Source: Symsagittifera roscoffensis (taxonomy: Eukaryota > Xenacoelomorpha > Acoela > Convolutidae). Taken from it: DNA of 64,000 nucleotides. Both the position numbers and the translations under genes were made by a program. The DNA is taken from positions 20,440,914 to 20,504,913 of the forward strand of contig NC_087068.1 in NCBI RefSeq assembly GCF_963678635.1, read 5' to 3'. Below the pieces are notes generated by a model that was given only the letters and a program-made list of their open reading frames with translations, ran no database searches and was not told the origin of the DNA. This document shows, one piece after another, positions 1-10,779 of this stretch. Every line of letters begins with the position of its first letter. The first letter of the stretch is position 1.

Positions 1-981
1 AAATCAACGAATAAAGCAAAATAACTCATCGGGTTTTGCAAGTGAAAAACTGTAGAAAAAACCGATGACTGCCAGTTTAATGGGTATTTGTGGAAGATTC
101 GACAAAACTATGCCAGAACGAATGATCATCAGACTGAAATTCAGTTTTTAAACTAAAGAATTTAAAATTATTTGGATCATTACTAGTCGTGAAGCAGTTT
201 TAGGTCATAAAGTAAACATTCATAAAACAAATAGTAGTTAAACTCATCGAATTAAGCGCATAAAAATCACAGAAATAGCTAACAATCATCAGCTATTATT
301 CATCAGCTAACAATTATCAGCCAAAAATTATTACAATTCTTATCAAAAAAATTCATTACCTAACATTTTCTATAGATGCTTAAATCTAACAACCTAATCA
401 AAAACAATTACAGTTCAGTTGGTTATTGGAGCCAAAGTAGATGAACCAAAATGAAGATTTATTTTAAACAAAAAAATATTTATTCTTAAAAATATTTTAA
501 AATTTTCTATCGTAAACACTGTTTTGATGTTGTTGCTGATGTTTCGCAGAAGTTTGATAAACTGTTAGCTCAACAAAACGATATGAAATGTTTTAGAAAC
601 AAAAATATTTTATTTTCATGGATGTCTTCAAAGATTTTGAAAAAATATTTAATTCTTCTGTTGAGCTGCAGGAGCCATAATACATGTTTTTGAGGATAAA
701 TTTATAATAACTGAAAGCTAAAATACCTTATAAAAAGTCAGAAAAAATTGAAAGTTGATTGCTATCTTTGTAAAATCTTCCAGAATATTGACGATTATCA
801 AGATGAATAGACATGGGCGCTTACGATTAATGGTCAGGGGAAGCCATTTGACCACACAATTCTGAAATTTTTTGACGATACTGTCTCATAACATATTCAA
901 TGATAAAGCTAATGCGACTCCATTCGCAGCAAATGCATTAAAAATAACAATGATGGTAACATTTGAAGAAAAACGGTAACG
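1..981. repeat. Dispersed ~2.1 kb repeat, copy A, left part
   Basis: This stretch is nearly identical to 28462-29442 with no length change (constant offset of 28461). It is AT-rich and I see no coding potential. It is the left part of a repeat split by the BEL element; the right part resumes after 10928. The true left edge may lie outside the window. I cannot assign the repeat to a transposon class. Confidence 0.85.
833..981. repeat. 149-bp flanking direct duplication, left copy
   Basis: Bases 833-981 recur as 10780-10928 on the other side of the BEL element. In the uninterrupted paralogue the segment occurs once (29294-29442). Both flanking copies share variants not found in the paralogue, so the duplication arose at this locus. 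It behaves as a very long target-site duplication. Confidence 0.85.
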
Positions 982-995
982 CTAATCTCGCTAAT

Positions 996-1435
996 CTCGC
1001 TAATCTCTAAACGAAAATAATTGCATCCAAATTCGTAAATTAATGAGATATTTATCGGTAAATAACTCAAGCAATAGATAAATTTCGGTATTTTTCTATT
1101 GATCAGGACATCATACAATATTTTTAGCATCTGACCGTTTTTGGTACAAATCGGCGCAAGCTAGCCACAAGAACCGGTCGGTAATGTCCTTGAGACAAAT
1201 TGCTCTTTTTGGCGGTCAACCTTAATCAAGGCTGAACCAAATTAGAACCAAAAAACAGTTAAAATAGGATGTAACCCCCGTTTTTTGTATATTAATACAT
1301 GGGCAGGTGGGGGACTCGAACCTACGTCAACTGTTAACCTATATAATCGGCGTTATGGTAGCTTAGGCCACTCGGCCAACTGAGCTTATTTTATATGCAT
1401 CTATACTTGTTTTATTCTACATTTGCATTGCAACA
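996..1435 (-). repeat. BEL element 3' LTR
   Basis: 440 bp, apparently identical to 10340-10779. On the - strand it begins TGTTGCAATG. At its outer end a 9-bp unit (attagcgag on the - strand) is repeated about three times (982-1008), which the other LTR does not show. It contains a tRNA-like internal Pol III promoter pair. Confidence 0.9.
1250..1385 (-). promoter_or_regulatory. tRNA-like Pol III promoter (A and B boxes) inside the 3' LTR
   Basis: On the - strand TGGCCGAGTGG (1378-1368) matches a tRNA A box and GGTTCGAGTCC (1322-1312) matches a B box. The ~45-base gap fits a long-variable-arm tRNA such as Leu or Ser. A run of six T on the - strand (1255-1250) could end Pol III transcription, giving a ~135-nt RNA. 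The acceptor stem does not pair, so this is a tRNA-derived, SINE-like promoter rather than a working tRNA. Confidence 0.6.
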
Positions 1436-2550
1436 TCCTCCCCCCCTGAAGAAGGAAGAACCGGAGCGAGCTTAACGGTCGGCCGCGTGACTTCACGGGT
1501 TGCGGTCCTGACAAGGGCGGATCGGGCGCAACCGTCCTGTCCGTAGTTTAGCTTGACGATTCGGGCGAGAGGGTAGTACCCACGCGGACTATCGGGCTCA
1601 ATCACCCACACGAGATCGCCTGTTTTAAGAGTGAAGTCAGAATGAGTGTGCCACTTGACACGCTTATTCAGCGAGGGAACATATTCTCGAAGCCAACGAG
1701 ACCAAATCGCGTTAGCATATGACTGCGCTCGCACGTACCTTTTCTTGTGATCGAAGTGCTCCCCGGGTAAAAGCGAAGGAAAGCTTGTGGCATGTTGTCC
1801 AAGCAAAAAATGGTTTGGGGTTAACGCTTCTAACTCACGTGAATCGGTACTAACGGGAGTGATTGGCCTCGAATTCAAAGCCTGTTCAACTAAGCAGAGT
1901 GTTGTTCCTAACACCTCTTCAGTGACTCGCCTACTGCCTAGGATATCGTACAGCACGCGCTTCACGCTTCGGACGAGGCGTTCCCAGGAGCCGCCATGAT
2001 GAGGTGCGCCTGGCGGGTTAAATTTCCAAGTAACACCTTTATGTGCAAAAATGGTCGGAGCCATGCCATTCCAGCTCTTGATGCAGGCAAGTAATTCCTT
2101 TTCCGCACCAACGAAGTTCGTGCCATTATCCGACCAGATTGTGCTTGGCGGACCACGGCGCGCAACGAACCGTTCAATGCCCATGACACACGAACTGGTG
2201 TCCAGAGATGGTACAATCTCAAGGTGTACAGCCCTGGTGGTGAGGCAAGTAAAAAGAAATCCCCATCTTTTTTCCGTGCTTCTGCGAACCGGAACGTAAA
2301 GCGGTCCAAAGTAATCCACACCCGTATGATTGAAGGGTGGTTGCTTGTATCCGAGACGTTCGACCGGTAAATCGGACATAATTGGCTGGATGGTGCTTGC
2401 TTTGCGTTTACGGCATGTCACACATTGATTTTCGATAGACCGAAGTAGTCGACGCAACCCAAGTATTGCATATTTCATATTTAAAACGGAGCGCATGTAA
2501 TCTAATCCTTGATGAAAATGCTTATGGTGGAGGCTGCGGGCCAACAAACG
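1430..2550 (-). CDS. BEL element: integrase region
   Basis: Integrase domain of the BEL polyprotein, which inserts the cDNA into the genome. In order: an N-terminal His/Cys zinc-binding stretch (H-H then C-x2-C), the catalytic core with the first Asp in a HTGVDYFGP block, the second in WSDNGTNFVG and the Glu in a GSWERLVRSVK block, and a C-terminal extension of the type seen in BEL/Pao integrases (DLVWVIEPDSPRGYYPL). It is the last coding module before the 3' LTR. Limits are approximate. Treated as part of a fossil element. Confidence 0.9.
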
Positions 2551-2989
2551 AACTCAGGTATGTCGGGCGTCGAGTATTATTGGGTGCTTAGTATCAAACT
2601 CGGTATCCACTAAGCGCACAATCCGTCCGGTGGAACGAATGATTCCAGCGGGACCGATAAATGGCGAGTATGTGGCAATTTTACTACTATTCTTAATAGG
2701 TTTGCCAGCGGTGAGTGTTTTTAACTCAACGGGAAAAGATTCCATCTGAGCAAGATGAATCAGTTTGCTTTCTGCAATATCAAGTTCAGTGGGGTCGGTG
2801 ATTCGTAAGTCCTTACCACGAAAATGCTTATGTGAAGGCAACATCCTCAACATAAAAGCGACTACTCGTTTATATCTTGTAAAGGAACTGAACCTTTCCC
2901 AATTGAACCCGTGTTCGGGATGTTTGATTGATGTGACATCGTTGACGAAGGAAGATGATGTCTCCAAGCAATTATCAACATCTCAAGAA

Positions 2990-5040
2990 GGACCCTTCAA
3001 ACGAATTTTATTGATTACACGTTCGTCGGGTATAAACGGCCAATCAGTAGTCCTGAGAATGCTCGGACCAATAACCCAGCTGCTATCCTTGAGGGCTTCC
3101 GAAGAAATCCCCCGCGTACCGGTATCAGCTGGATTATCGCCGCTCAGAACATGGTGCCACTCATCAATAGTGGTCGACTCGAGGATTTCGCCGACACGAT
3201 TAGCGACGAATACAGGTAATTTTTCAGTGGAGTTTAGCCACTGCAAAACTGTTGTACTATCTGTCCACATAAAGACATGATTAATAGAGACGGTAAGGGC
3301 GGTCAGTATATCATCTTTTAGTCGTGTGGCGAGCAGAGCAGCTTGAAGCTCTAGCTTCGGTATAGATAGCGCTTTCATGGGCGCAACGCGAGCTTTACCA
3401 AAGATGAAGGATATTTGAGTTTTATGCGAGCTCGCGAGTCGCGCACGCAAAAATCCAACAGCACAGAAAACGTCCTGCGAGCTATCACCGAACATGTGGA
3501 GCTCAATTTGATCAACAAGCTCTGTGAAGTAACAACGGGGAATAGTCAATTGCCCTAAGAGAGGGAGACCGGAGTGCCATTCGAGAAACTTATCTCTTAT
3601 GTCTTCTGGCAATTCGTCGTCCCAACTTTGACCACTGATTTTCCAAATATCTTTCAGTAAAAGACGGGCCCTAACTGTGTATGGAGCTACTAACCCAACA
3701 GGGTCAAACACAGAAGAGACGAAACTCAAGACGGTTCGTTGAGTTATTGCTTTATCGAGAGGACGATCCACGCCTCTGCTAACAACCAATGTGTCTTTCA
3801 CATGGTCCCACTTAAGACCTAAGACGTGTGATGATTGTTCGGCACCGTTACAAATTTCCTTGATGGGTGAAGATGAGGTTTCGGTTTCCTCGGGGTTCAT
3901 TGCTGAAGTGATTTCATCAGCATTACTGACAAATTTAGTCAAATTAAATCCTCCCAATTTTAGTAAGGAAACCAAATCGCGACTAGTTTTAATTGCTTGG
4001 GTAACGTTCTCGAATGAATCCAAGTAATCGTCCATGTAAAATTTTTCATTTACGACTGAGGCGGCCTCAGGGTATGTGGACATATTATCAGTTGCTGTTT
4101 TTCGCAACGCGAAATTGGCGCACGTAGGCGAATCACGTGCGCCGAATATATGGCGAGTGTACTGATGAACTACCACATCAGAAGTGGTATCCTCCCGCCA
4201 CAAAAAACGGAGCGAAATTTGATCGCGGGCAAGGACTCCTACCTGGAGGAACATACCCTCTATATCCGCGGAGACGGCGTACTTATGTTGACGGAATCGC
4301 AAAAGCACAAAAATTAAATTTTGGAGTAGGTCAGGACCCACCAATAAGGACTTATTTAAGGATGTGCCATGAAACTTAGAAGCCCCATTAAGGACTCGGC
4401 GCACCTTACCCGGCTTATTCGGATTTACGACGGGATGGTGCGGAAGATACCACTCGCGATCGGAACGCTTACGTGGATCATGCGGTTCGACGGTAACGAC
4501 ATAGCCTTTCCTAATGTCCTCTCTAATTGTTTCTGCGTATCTTTCGCGCAGCTCAGGGTCTTTACTTAACCTTCTCTCCAATGATTTAAATTGGGCGAGT
4601 GACGAGTAATAATTGTTTGGTAGACTGACATTACTATCAATCCAAAGCATAGGCACAATGTATCTTTCGCCATTGTGAACGGTTTCAGAATTGAGGATGG
4701 ATAAAGCATGTTTATCCGCGGCGGAACGGGCATCGACTTGTTTGAAAGCACCATACGATTCCAACTCGTACCAGGATTTTATCTGGTCGGTCAGAGAAGA
4801 ATCTTCAACAACACACTTGAAACACGAAGAAGTAGAATTACCGGACGGCGGCAACGGACCACTTAAGACCCAACCTATCGGTAGGCGAACGGAACACGGT
4901 GAGTTTTTATCATCTCCCAAGATGAACTCAATGGGTCTAACGGCGTGGTAGTAGTCTTGTCCGATAATAACTTCAACGTCCTCATAAGTATATTGAATGG
5001 GCTTAATAGGTGCTAATTGTGGATATTTATTCTGCAAATC
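2990..5040 (-). CDS. BEL element: reverse transcriptase, A17-type region and RNase H
   Basis: Pol module that copies the element RNA into DNA. The reverse transcriptase lies about 4480-3990 and includes the FYMDDYLDSF active-site block (YxDD). It is followed by the long connection region typical of Pao elements (about 3990-3500) and an RNase H domain (about 3500-3100) with a WTDSTTVLQWL block and a GDNPADTGTRG block near its end. Domain order gag, protease, RT, RNase H, integrase is the standard BEL/Pao order. Confidence 0.9.
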
Positions 5041-5124
5041 AGCAATATTGATTAATTCGGAACCAATACGAATACTGTCTTTAACATATGCACAGAGAGA
5101 AAATACGAAATCACTATTATTCGG

Positions 5125-8118
5125 CTAGGAGGAAACTGTAAACTTGACCCTCTGAGTCTCAACAACGGTGGTCGAATTGAAACCACTAATTGACAAGTTA
5201 ACGGGCTCCCCTATTAAGCCGAGACGGTTTACGAGTGACGAAGACACCCAGGAGTGAGTCGATGCACTATCACAAAGAACCAACGTCAGGAGACTGGTTA
5301 CATCCGAGGATACACCAAGTGTTGCAATTGGCAACAACCCTTTAGAAGATTCAATGTCAAGTACATCACTAACAGCGGCATGGGTGGAAGTGTTTGTATT
5401 CTCCTTGGATTTGTTTGTTCCAGCCTTATTCGAGACATTTGAATTTTCCTTCCGAGGAAATATTCTTTCGGCTCCATGGAGCAAGACATTATGTGTGCTA
5501 TCACACTCTGGCTTCGGGCACTTTTTTGCTCTAGAACATTGCCGGAAACTATGATTGCCATTGAGGCAAGCGAAACAAAGTTTCTGTTCAGCTACGTATT
5601 TTGCTCGCTGAGTAGCATTGTTTTCCTTAAAAACAGCACAATTCCACAATGCATGACTACCCTTACACAAAACGCACGGCGGAAACTTAGACTTATCCTG
5701 AGACTTATCCTGAGCCTTACTAGTTACCTGGCTATTGGCTGCAAAAACTTTGGTTGTTTTTGGTTTAACCGGTTCTTCATTTTTTGCCTTAGAGCTGAGT
5801 AAACGTAATCTTTCATGCCCCTCGGCCTTTTCTTTCAACCAGTTGTTAAAGTCTAAGAGTGTTGGTCGCTGCCAATTATGTCTAACAGTATGCATTGACC
5901 AAGCCTCCTTGAGGTTAGGCGGAAGTTTACTAACAGCTTGGTTTAACAGGTTAACACTCTTTAGATCATCGTTGAAAGACAATGATTTGAAAACTGCTAC
6001 GAGGCCAGATATGACAGAGGAGAAACTAATGACATTTTCCGAATTGTGCATCTTAAGTGGAGGAAAAGTATTCAGCTTATCAAGATGCGCACCAACAATG
6101 GCATGTGGTTGCCCAAACTTCCGTTGCAAGGTGGCCAGTGCATCCTTGTACATAACGCCACTATAACTAAACTCCGCAATTGCGGTTTTTGCTTTGCCTG
6201 TGACGAGCGTTTTTAAGTATGTCAATTTCGTATCATCGGTGAGAACAGCGGAATCAACGGTGGACTTAAACTGACCAAACCATTCGTGCCAGTTTAACGG
6301 GTTGCCGTCAAACTGGGCTAACTTCCATTCAGGAAGATGATCTTTGCGGCTATGCATCAATAATTCCGCCAATTCACGAGCGGAGAGAGGTCGATCCGAT
6401 GAACAACCTTGGTTCGGATAAGCGGGAGACGGTGCGTAGTCTTCGTTGACTGGCTGATAACCAGTATTAGTTTGATTGACGAAATACGGAACATGTTGTG
6501 GCTGAACTGGGGGAGTATTAAAATACACAGTCCCACCACTAGTATAAGGAGCGGCGGTGTTACACGATGGGACAACAGTTGTCACATTAGAAAAAATGTT
6601 TCCAGCATTACAACACTGAGCAGGCGTGACGATTGGAGTTGTAGCTGCCAATCGCCATAAGTTTGCATCACTTGTGTAGTAATCGTTGATATTAGGTGAC
6701 ACAGTATGCGGAACAAAGGGAAGATTATGTTGCGTCTGGACTGGCGCTGCATAGCAATTAGGTGCCGAAAAGAAAACCGGCGTTGGGTTTACTCCAGATG
6801 ATGAGAAGCCACCGCCAGCAAATGCAGGCGACAAAGAAACAAAACCAGAACCGGGTTGGGCCGGTAACATTGGGACAGGTAATGATTCCGGTTGCGCGAT
6901 GGCAAAACTACCATTAGTTATGTTTGAACTCATGGTCTGTAAAGGAACAGCCGACGGTGTTGGTAACACGTGTGCACTAGAATGCATATTGTTAACTGGG
7001 AATGGAACAGAGGCTGGGAATGAAACAGAAGCTTGCAATGGCAAAAGGCTTGCACTGCCAAATCGAGGCATAGCCCGATGTCCATAACTATGGATTCCAG
7101 GGTCACTCAATGCTGTGTGCTCATGGTTATGACTATTACTGGTGTGAATTGCATGAGCAAGGAGGGCGGAAGTCGTCGGTCCTGACGAAATGGGTACATG
7201 AGTGAAGGCCTGCAAACCGGGCGCACTAGCAACGTCGGGAGGTGCTTGTGAACTAACAGAGTCTACCCAATCATTAGTTCGATCGGTTGCTACCTTTGAA
7301 ATAGGTTGACTTACTCCTGTTAAGTTACTTTCCGCTACCTTCTCGCTAACCTCAGATGAACTGTCCTCAAGTTCAAACGCTTTCAATTCCATTTCAATTA
7401 GTTGCTTTTTATGATTTTCAGCCAATTGCTCTAGTTCCAGCTGACTTTGTTCGAACTTAAGACGGTTCTCTTGCTCTTTAAGTCTTAAAGATACTTGATA
7501 CTGCCTTTCCAGCTCCTCATGGCGTCGTTTTACTAAAGCTAACTCATGCCGTTTCTCACTTGATGACATAGTGCGAACAGTCGACGTATGACGAGTGGAA
7601 GCAGACTTATCAGAATTATGTGAGTCAAGCTTTCTACTATCCTTAGACTTATTAGAGACCTTAGACCTGTTTTCAGATACTCGTGCTGCTGAATCACTTG
7701 TTTTGTGCGAGTGTGAGGATGTCTCAGACCTAGTTTGTTGTAAAGATCCCTTGCTCCCTGTAATGCCGGCTGCTGGAAATGACGAAGGTTCAAGGCTCAT
7801 CTTGTAACTCTGAGCTTCGTGCATTACTTTATCGTTCATTTCGGTTACTTTCTTAAGCCAAAGGTCTTGCTGAGCAATAATTTTTTCAGGATTTTCCGTT
7901 TTTCCCGCTAACCTAATTAATTGCTCATTGACGTCGACAGCTTTTTCCAACGCAATTTTACATTTGTAAACAGCATTATCAATTTTTGTAGTGCGACTAT
8001 TATTCTCAATGTACTCAAGTAATAATGAGTGACCTTTAAGCAGCTCATTTTCTAGATTTAGACGGGTTTCGAATAACTTGCGTATCTTACTTTGGAATTT
8101 TTCGTCCATGTTTTTCAC
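5125..8118 (-). CDS. BEL element: gag and aspartic protease
   Basis: Structural precursor about 1000 residues long. The N-terminal third holds charged, Lys/Glu/Leu-rich helical sequence likely to form coiled coil (about 7550-7380), the middle is rich in Pro, Ser, Ala and Gln, and a Pao-type capsid region follows (about 6360-5800). Two zinc knuckles lie at about 5690-5480: CVLCKGSHALWNC (C-x2-C-x3-H-x4-C) and CFACLNGNHSFRQC. An aspartic-protease-like segment with an LCDSAST block is near 5290-5240. The start is the first Met of the run at 8118. The gag and protease would package and process the element. Confidence 0.88.
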   Translation of the reverse strand: MKNMDEKFQSKIRKLFETRLNLENELLKGHSLLLEYIENNSRTTKIDNAVYKCKIALEKAVDVNEQLIRLAGKTENPEKIIAQQDLWLKKVTEMNDKVMHEAQSYKMSLEPSSFPAAGITGSKGSLQQTRSETSSHSHKTSDSAARVSENRSKVSNKSKDSRKLDSHNSDKSASTRHTSTVRTMSSSEKRHELALVKRRHEELERQYQVSLRLKEQENRLKFEQSQLELEQLAENHKKQLIEMELKAFELEDSSSEVSEKVAESNLTGVSQPISKVATDRTNDWVDSVSSQAPPDVASAPGLQAFTHVPISSGPTTSALLAHAIHTSNSHNHEHTALSDPGIHSYGHRAMPRFGSASLLPLQASVSFPASVPFPVNNMHSSAHVLPTPSAVPLQTMSSNITNGSFAIAQPESLPVPMLPAQPGSGFVSLSPAFAGGGFSSSGVNPTPVFFSAPNCYAAPVQTQHNLPFVPHTVSPNINDYYTSDANLWRLAATTPIVTPAQCCNAGNIFSNVTTVVPSCNTAAPYTSGGTVYFNTPPVQPQHVPYFVNQTNTGYQPVNEDYAPSPAYPNQGCSSDRPLSARELAELLMHSRKDHLPEWKLAQFDGNPLNWHEWFGQFKSTVDSAVLTDDTKLTYLKTLVTGKAKTAIAEFSYSGVMYKDALATLQRKFGQPHAIVGAHLDKLNTFPPLKMHNSENVISFSSVISGLVAVFKSLSFNDDLKSVNLLNQAVSKLPPNLKEAWSMHTVRHNWQRPTLLDFNNWLKEKAEGHERLRLLSSKAKNEEPVKPKTTKVFAANSQVTSKAQDKSQDKSKFPPCVLCKGSHALWNCAVFKENNATQRAKYVAEQKLCFACLNGNHSFRQCSRAKKCPKPECDSTHNVLLHGAERIFPRKENSNVSNKAGTNKSKENTNTSTHAAVSDVLDIESSKGLLPIATLGVSSDVTSLLTLVLCDSASTHSWVSSSLVNRLGLIGEPVNLSISGFNSTTVVETQRVKFTVSS

Positions 8119-8202
8119 AAATTGACAATATTCTACGGATGCTCACTTATAGAAAACAATCAATAAAATGAGATACTGTTTTGGTACGTAATCAAATTTG
8201 CA

Positions 8203-8940
8203 TTAGTAAATCAACATTAGCTTACAAGACGGGGGAACTTGACGTCTCAAAGCTTCTACCTGAAGCCTATTTCTTATAGCTTTCCGAGCTTTGAGGGGTA
8301 AGCGGTTTCGCTTCTTACGTGTCTTAAGGATGTTAAGATTAGGGCTATAACGCCTTAGAAGGAGGAGAGTCTTTAACTCAAGGGAAGGAGGCTGGTGAAG
8401 CTCTTTGTACTTCTCAATTAGTACCTGGTCCTTAGCCTTACGCTTAGAGATAAAGTCTTTAACGACGTTGAGAACGAGAATACCTGTTGAACCTAAACTT
8501 TCCTCTATATCATCGGTTCCGTTCCGTCTACAGTATACGATCGCACAAATGTTTGTCCTATACCTTAATAACAAATTGACAAGTTGCTCACTACTCAGCT
8601 TGCGGTTATTGTTGCTGCGGTGTCTACTTATCGAGTTATTAATGGCGTCGTGCCAAATTACAAGGTCGTTACGGTGCGACAAGTAATGATGAAGGTAGTA
8701 CTGTATTGTTTTCTGAGAGTCCCTAGCGTTAAAGTTCAAACTTAAACCTGGCTTCGTAAAGCAAGTATCTTTGACGCGCTTCTGGGACGGAGCGGGAAGT
8801 TTTCGGAGCGCGTGATCCAAAGAACTAGCTCCAAGGATGAATACCATACACTTGGGGGACCTATGCGACGGTTTCGTTACGCTTAAGTCCCAATGGGGTT
8901 GGAAAATTAAGTAGGTCGGTTGAACTCCAACAACACACAC
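8203..8940 (-). CDS. BEL element: extra ORF upstream of gag, GDSL/SGNH-hydrolase-like
   Basis: An open frame of 245 codons lies between the 5' leader and gag. Motif reading suggests a divergent SGNH/GDSL hydrolase fold: a hydrophobic strand ending in a small Gly-Ala-Ser-Ser turn (VFILGASSLD, block I position), a KPGLSL stretch (block II position), and LVIWHDAINNSIS after a strand (block III position). The C-terminal third is Lys/Arg-rich. Such a gene in front of gag is not part of the usual BEL layout. The family call is inference; it could instead be another alpha/beta domain. Part of a fossil element. Confidence 0.45.
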   Translation of the reverse strand: MCVVGVQPTYLIFQPHWDLSVTKPSHRSPKCMVFILGASSLDHALRKLPAPSQKRVKDTCFTKPGLSLNFNARDSQKTIQYYLHHYLSHRNDLVIWHDAINNSISRHRSNNNRKLSSEQLVNLLLRYRTNICAIVYCRRNGTDDIEESLGSTGILVLNVVKDFISKRKAKDQVLIEKYKELHQPPSLELKTLLLLRRYSPNLNILKTRKKRNRLPLKARKAIRNRLQVEALRRQVPPSCKLMLIY

Positions 8941-10308
8941 GGAGTAAACCTGAGGATGAAAGAATTCAACTTAACTCACTTAACATCACCGTACCTGACC
9001 ACTTAACTTTACTGTCACGCAACGAAGTCAATAATCGGACGGGCTGAAACGGCTTTGTTTTACTCGAAGCGAACTGGCTTTCAGTTTCACCAATGGTGGG
9101 TGGGGGATCAGGCAAATTGGTTAAGTTCCAACAACACACGCGGAAGAAACCTGAGGATGAAAAAACTCAACTTAATTTGCCTGATATTTCGCTACCAGAC
9201 CACTTAACATAAGGTTGGTGTCATCTTACAGCACAGTTTCGCTGAATTCTGGAGACGTTTTGAGGATTTTTTGGCAATTTTTTTACTTTTTATACAAAAT
9301 TTTTCAGAAAATTTTGGTCAGCAGGTTCGAGTCATAAACCAATCCAAAAAACTAGTCCAGTACCTCTTGTCTATGTTCCGATTTCACTGATTAATATTCC
9401 GTTCACATATATCCAAAAAATTTTGGTATCGAGAAAAAATGTCAAGTCAGTTTGTCTATGTACCCACTGTAAGATATTTCAATTCAACGGAACTGTCCAA
9501 AGTTTTTAGGTATTGAGAAAAATTACCGGGGGCTAGCTTGCGAAAAAATTTTGAACATATATGACATCGTATAAAATTTATAGCACAATTGGAGTTTTAA
9601 AAGTTTTGGAAACTTCTTACAGTTTTAGAGATCAGGCGGTCACCGGTTTCTGCAGAGTTTCGGTCGCTAACAGAACGTCTGTACGAAAATTGTTGCCCTA
9701 ACCGATCCCACCGCGAGCAGAAATTCTGTTGTTGACCACAGTTCTGATCTGTCTTTTGCAGCAATCGGACCTGGCGTCTCCTTTTCTCCTCCTAGAAAGT
9801 CCTGAGGGACAGACGTGGAAGAGGATCCCGCAAAAGTACCTTTAGCAGTAGTACCGACTGGAGACGAGAAGGGGTTTAGTGCGTAGTTTGTAGCGAGGAA
9901 TTTGATTCTCAATCAGAACCTCAGGCAACAACTCGCTCTTTTGCACATCTGTTAATACTGCAGCGTCTTGTGATCGAACGGCAGCTGGACTCTCACTGTT
10001 GCCCACTTCAGTACTTTGATCCTCCCTTTCTTCTCCTTCTGTAAAATTGTGGTGCTCGTCACCCGCACACGGGAGTCTGTGTCTGTTTTTATTTGAACTG
10101 AACGCCGAACTAACCTCGCTATCAGATCTCGACACTGAATTCTCCCCTTCTATCGATTCTCTCACAGAGGATCACTGTATGTCCCAGCTCGTTAACGGCC
10201 CAGTGCGAAATTGACCCTGGAAAATTGTGTCCCTTGTGCCCCTCGGTGAAGCTCGTGTCGTTATCAAACAATCAGGGCACTAACGGTCCCTTGTGTCAAT
10301 TTCGTGCT
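8941..10308 (-). other. BEL element: 5' leader with low-complexity ORF and internal duplication
   Basis: Long leader between primer-binding site and the SGNH-like ORF. Two ~110-bp segments (about 8895-9005 and 9100-9210) are diverged direct copies: both contain the block ccaacaacacac, the block aaacctgaggatgaaa, and a ccacttaac near the end. Farther upstream (about 10165-9670) is Ser/Glu-rich open sequence without recognisable domains. It may be an additional small coding segment, but I cannot support a function. Confidence 0.5.
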
Positions 10309-10332
10309 CTTCGAGTCCCTTGTGGGGCGCCA
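10309..10332 (-). promoter_or_regulatory. BEL element primer-binding site
   Basis: Seven bases inside the 5' LTR edge the - strand reads TGGCGCCCCACAAGGG, followed by ACTCGAA. This is the complement of a complete tRNA 3' end: CCA, discriminator, a 7-base acceptor strand, a 5-base T stem and a TTCGAGT T loop. The match to tRNA architecture extends over ~23 bases, longer than the usual ~18. I cannot say which tRNA. Confidence 0.75.
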
Positions 10333-10339
10333 AAATATG

Positions 10340-10779
10340 CTCGCTAATCTCTAAACGAAAATAATTGCATCCAAATTCGTAAATTAATGAGATATTTATC
10401 GGTAAATAACTCAAGCAATAGATAAATTTCGGTATTTTTCTATTGATCAGGACATCATACAATATTTTTAGCATCTGACCGTTTTTGGTACAAATCGGCG
10501 CAAGCTAGCCACAAGAACCGGTCGGTAATGTCCTTGAGACAAATTGCTCTTTTTGGCGGTCAACCTTAATCAAGGCTGAACCAAATTAGAACCAAAAAAC
10601 AGTTAAAATAGGATGTAACCCCCGTTTTTTGTATATTAATACATGGGCAGGTGGGGGACTCGAACCTACGTCAACTGTTAACCTATATAATCGGCGTTAT
10701 GGTAGCTTAGGCCACTCGGCCAACTGAGCTTATTTTATATGCATCTATACTTGTTTTATTCTACATTTGCATTGCAACA
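10340..10779 (-). repeat. BEL element 5' LTR
   Basis: 440 bp, apparently identical to 996-1435. It would carry the promoter and start of transcription for the element. The internal edge is followed by the primer-binding site and the outer edge (10779) abuts the second copy of the 149-bp target duplication. Confidence 0.9.
10594..10729 (-). promoter_or_regulatory. tRNA-like Pol III promoter inside the 5' LTR
   Basis: Same A box (10722-10712), B box (10666-10656) and T-run terminator (near 10599-10594) as in the 3' LTR. Because both LTRs carry it, it was part of the element before this insertion and not a later SINE landing. Confidence 0.6.

Larger units (their letters stand above)
996..10779 (-). 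mobile_element. BEL/Pao LTR retrotransposon, full length with both LTRs
   Basis: The element reads on the - strand: 5' LTR (10340-10779), primer-binding site, a long leader with an SGNH-like ORF, gag with zinc knuckles and aspartic protease, reverse transcriptase with a Pao-type A17 region and RNase H, integrase, and 3' LTR (996-1435). BEL/Pao membership follows from the Pao-type gag region, the C-x2-C-x3-H-x4-C knuckle, the YMDD reverse transcriptase and the BEL-type integrase C-terminal extension. The 440-bp LTRs read as identical, so the insertion is young. The coding part seems interrupted in about two or three places. It sits inside the ~2.1 kb repeat copy A and is flanked by a 149-bp duplication. 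Confidence 0.93.

Noticed and set aside
1250-1385. Functional tRNA gene in the LTR
   Set aside because: A and B boxes are good, but acceptor ends do not pair and the T stem is poor.
2051-2321. Open frames opposite the integrase and other pol regions
   Set aside because: Antisense shadows of the real coding frame.
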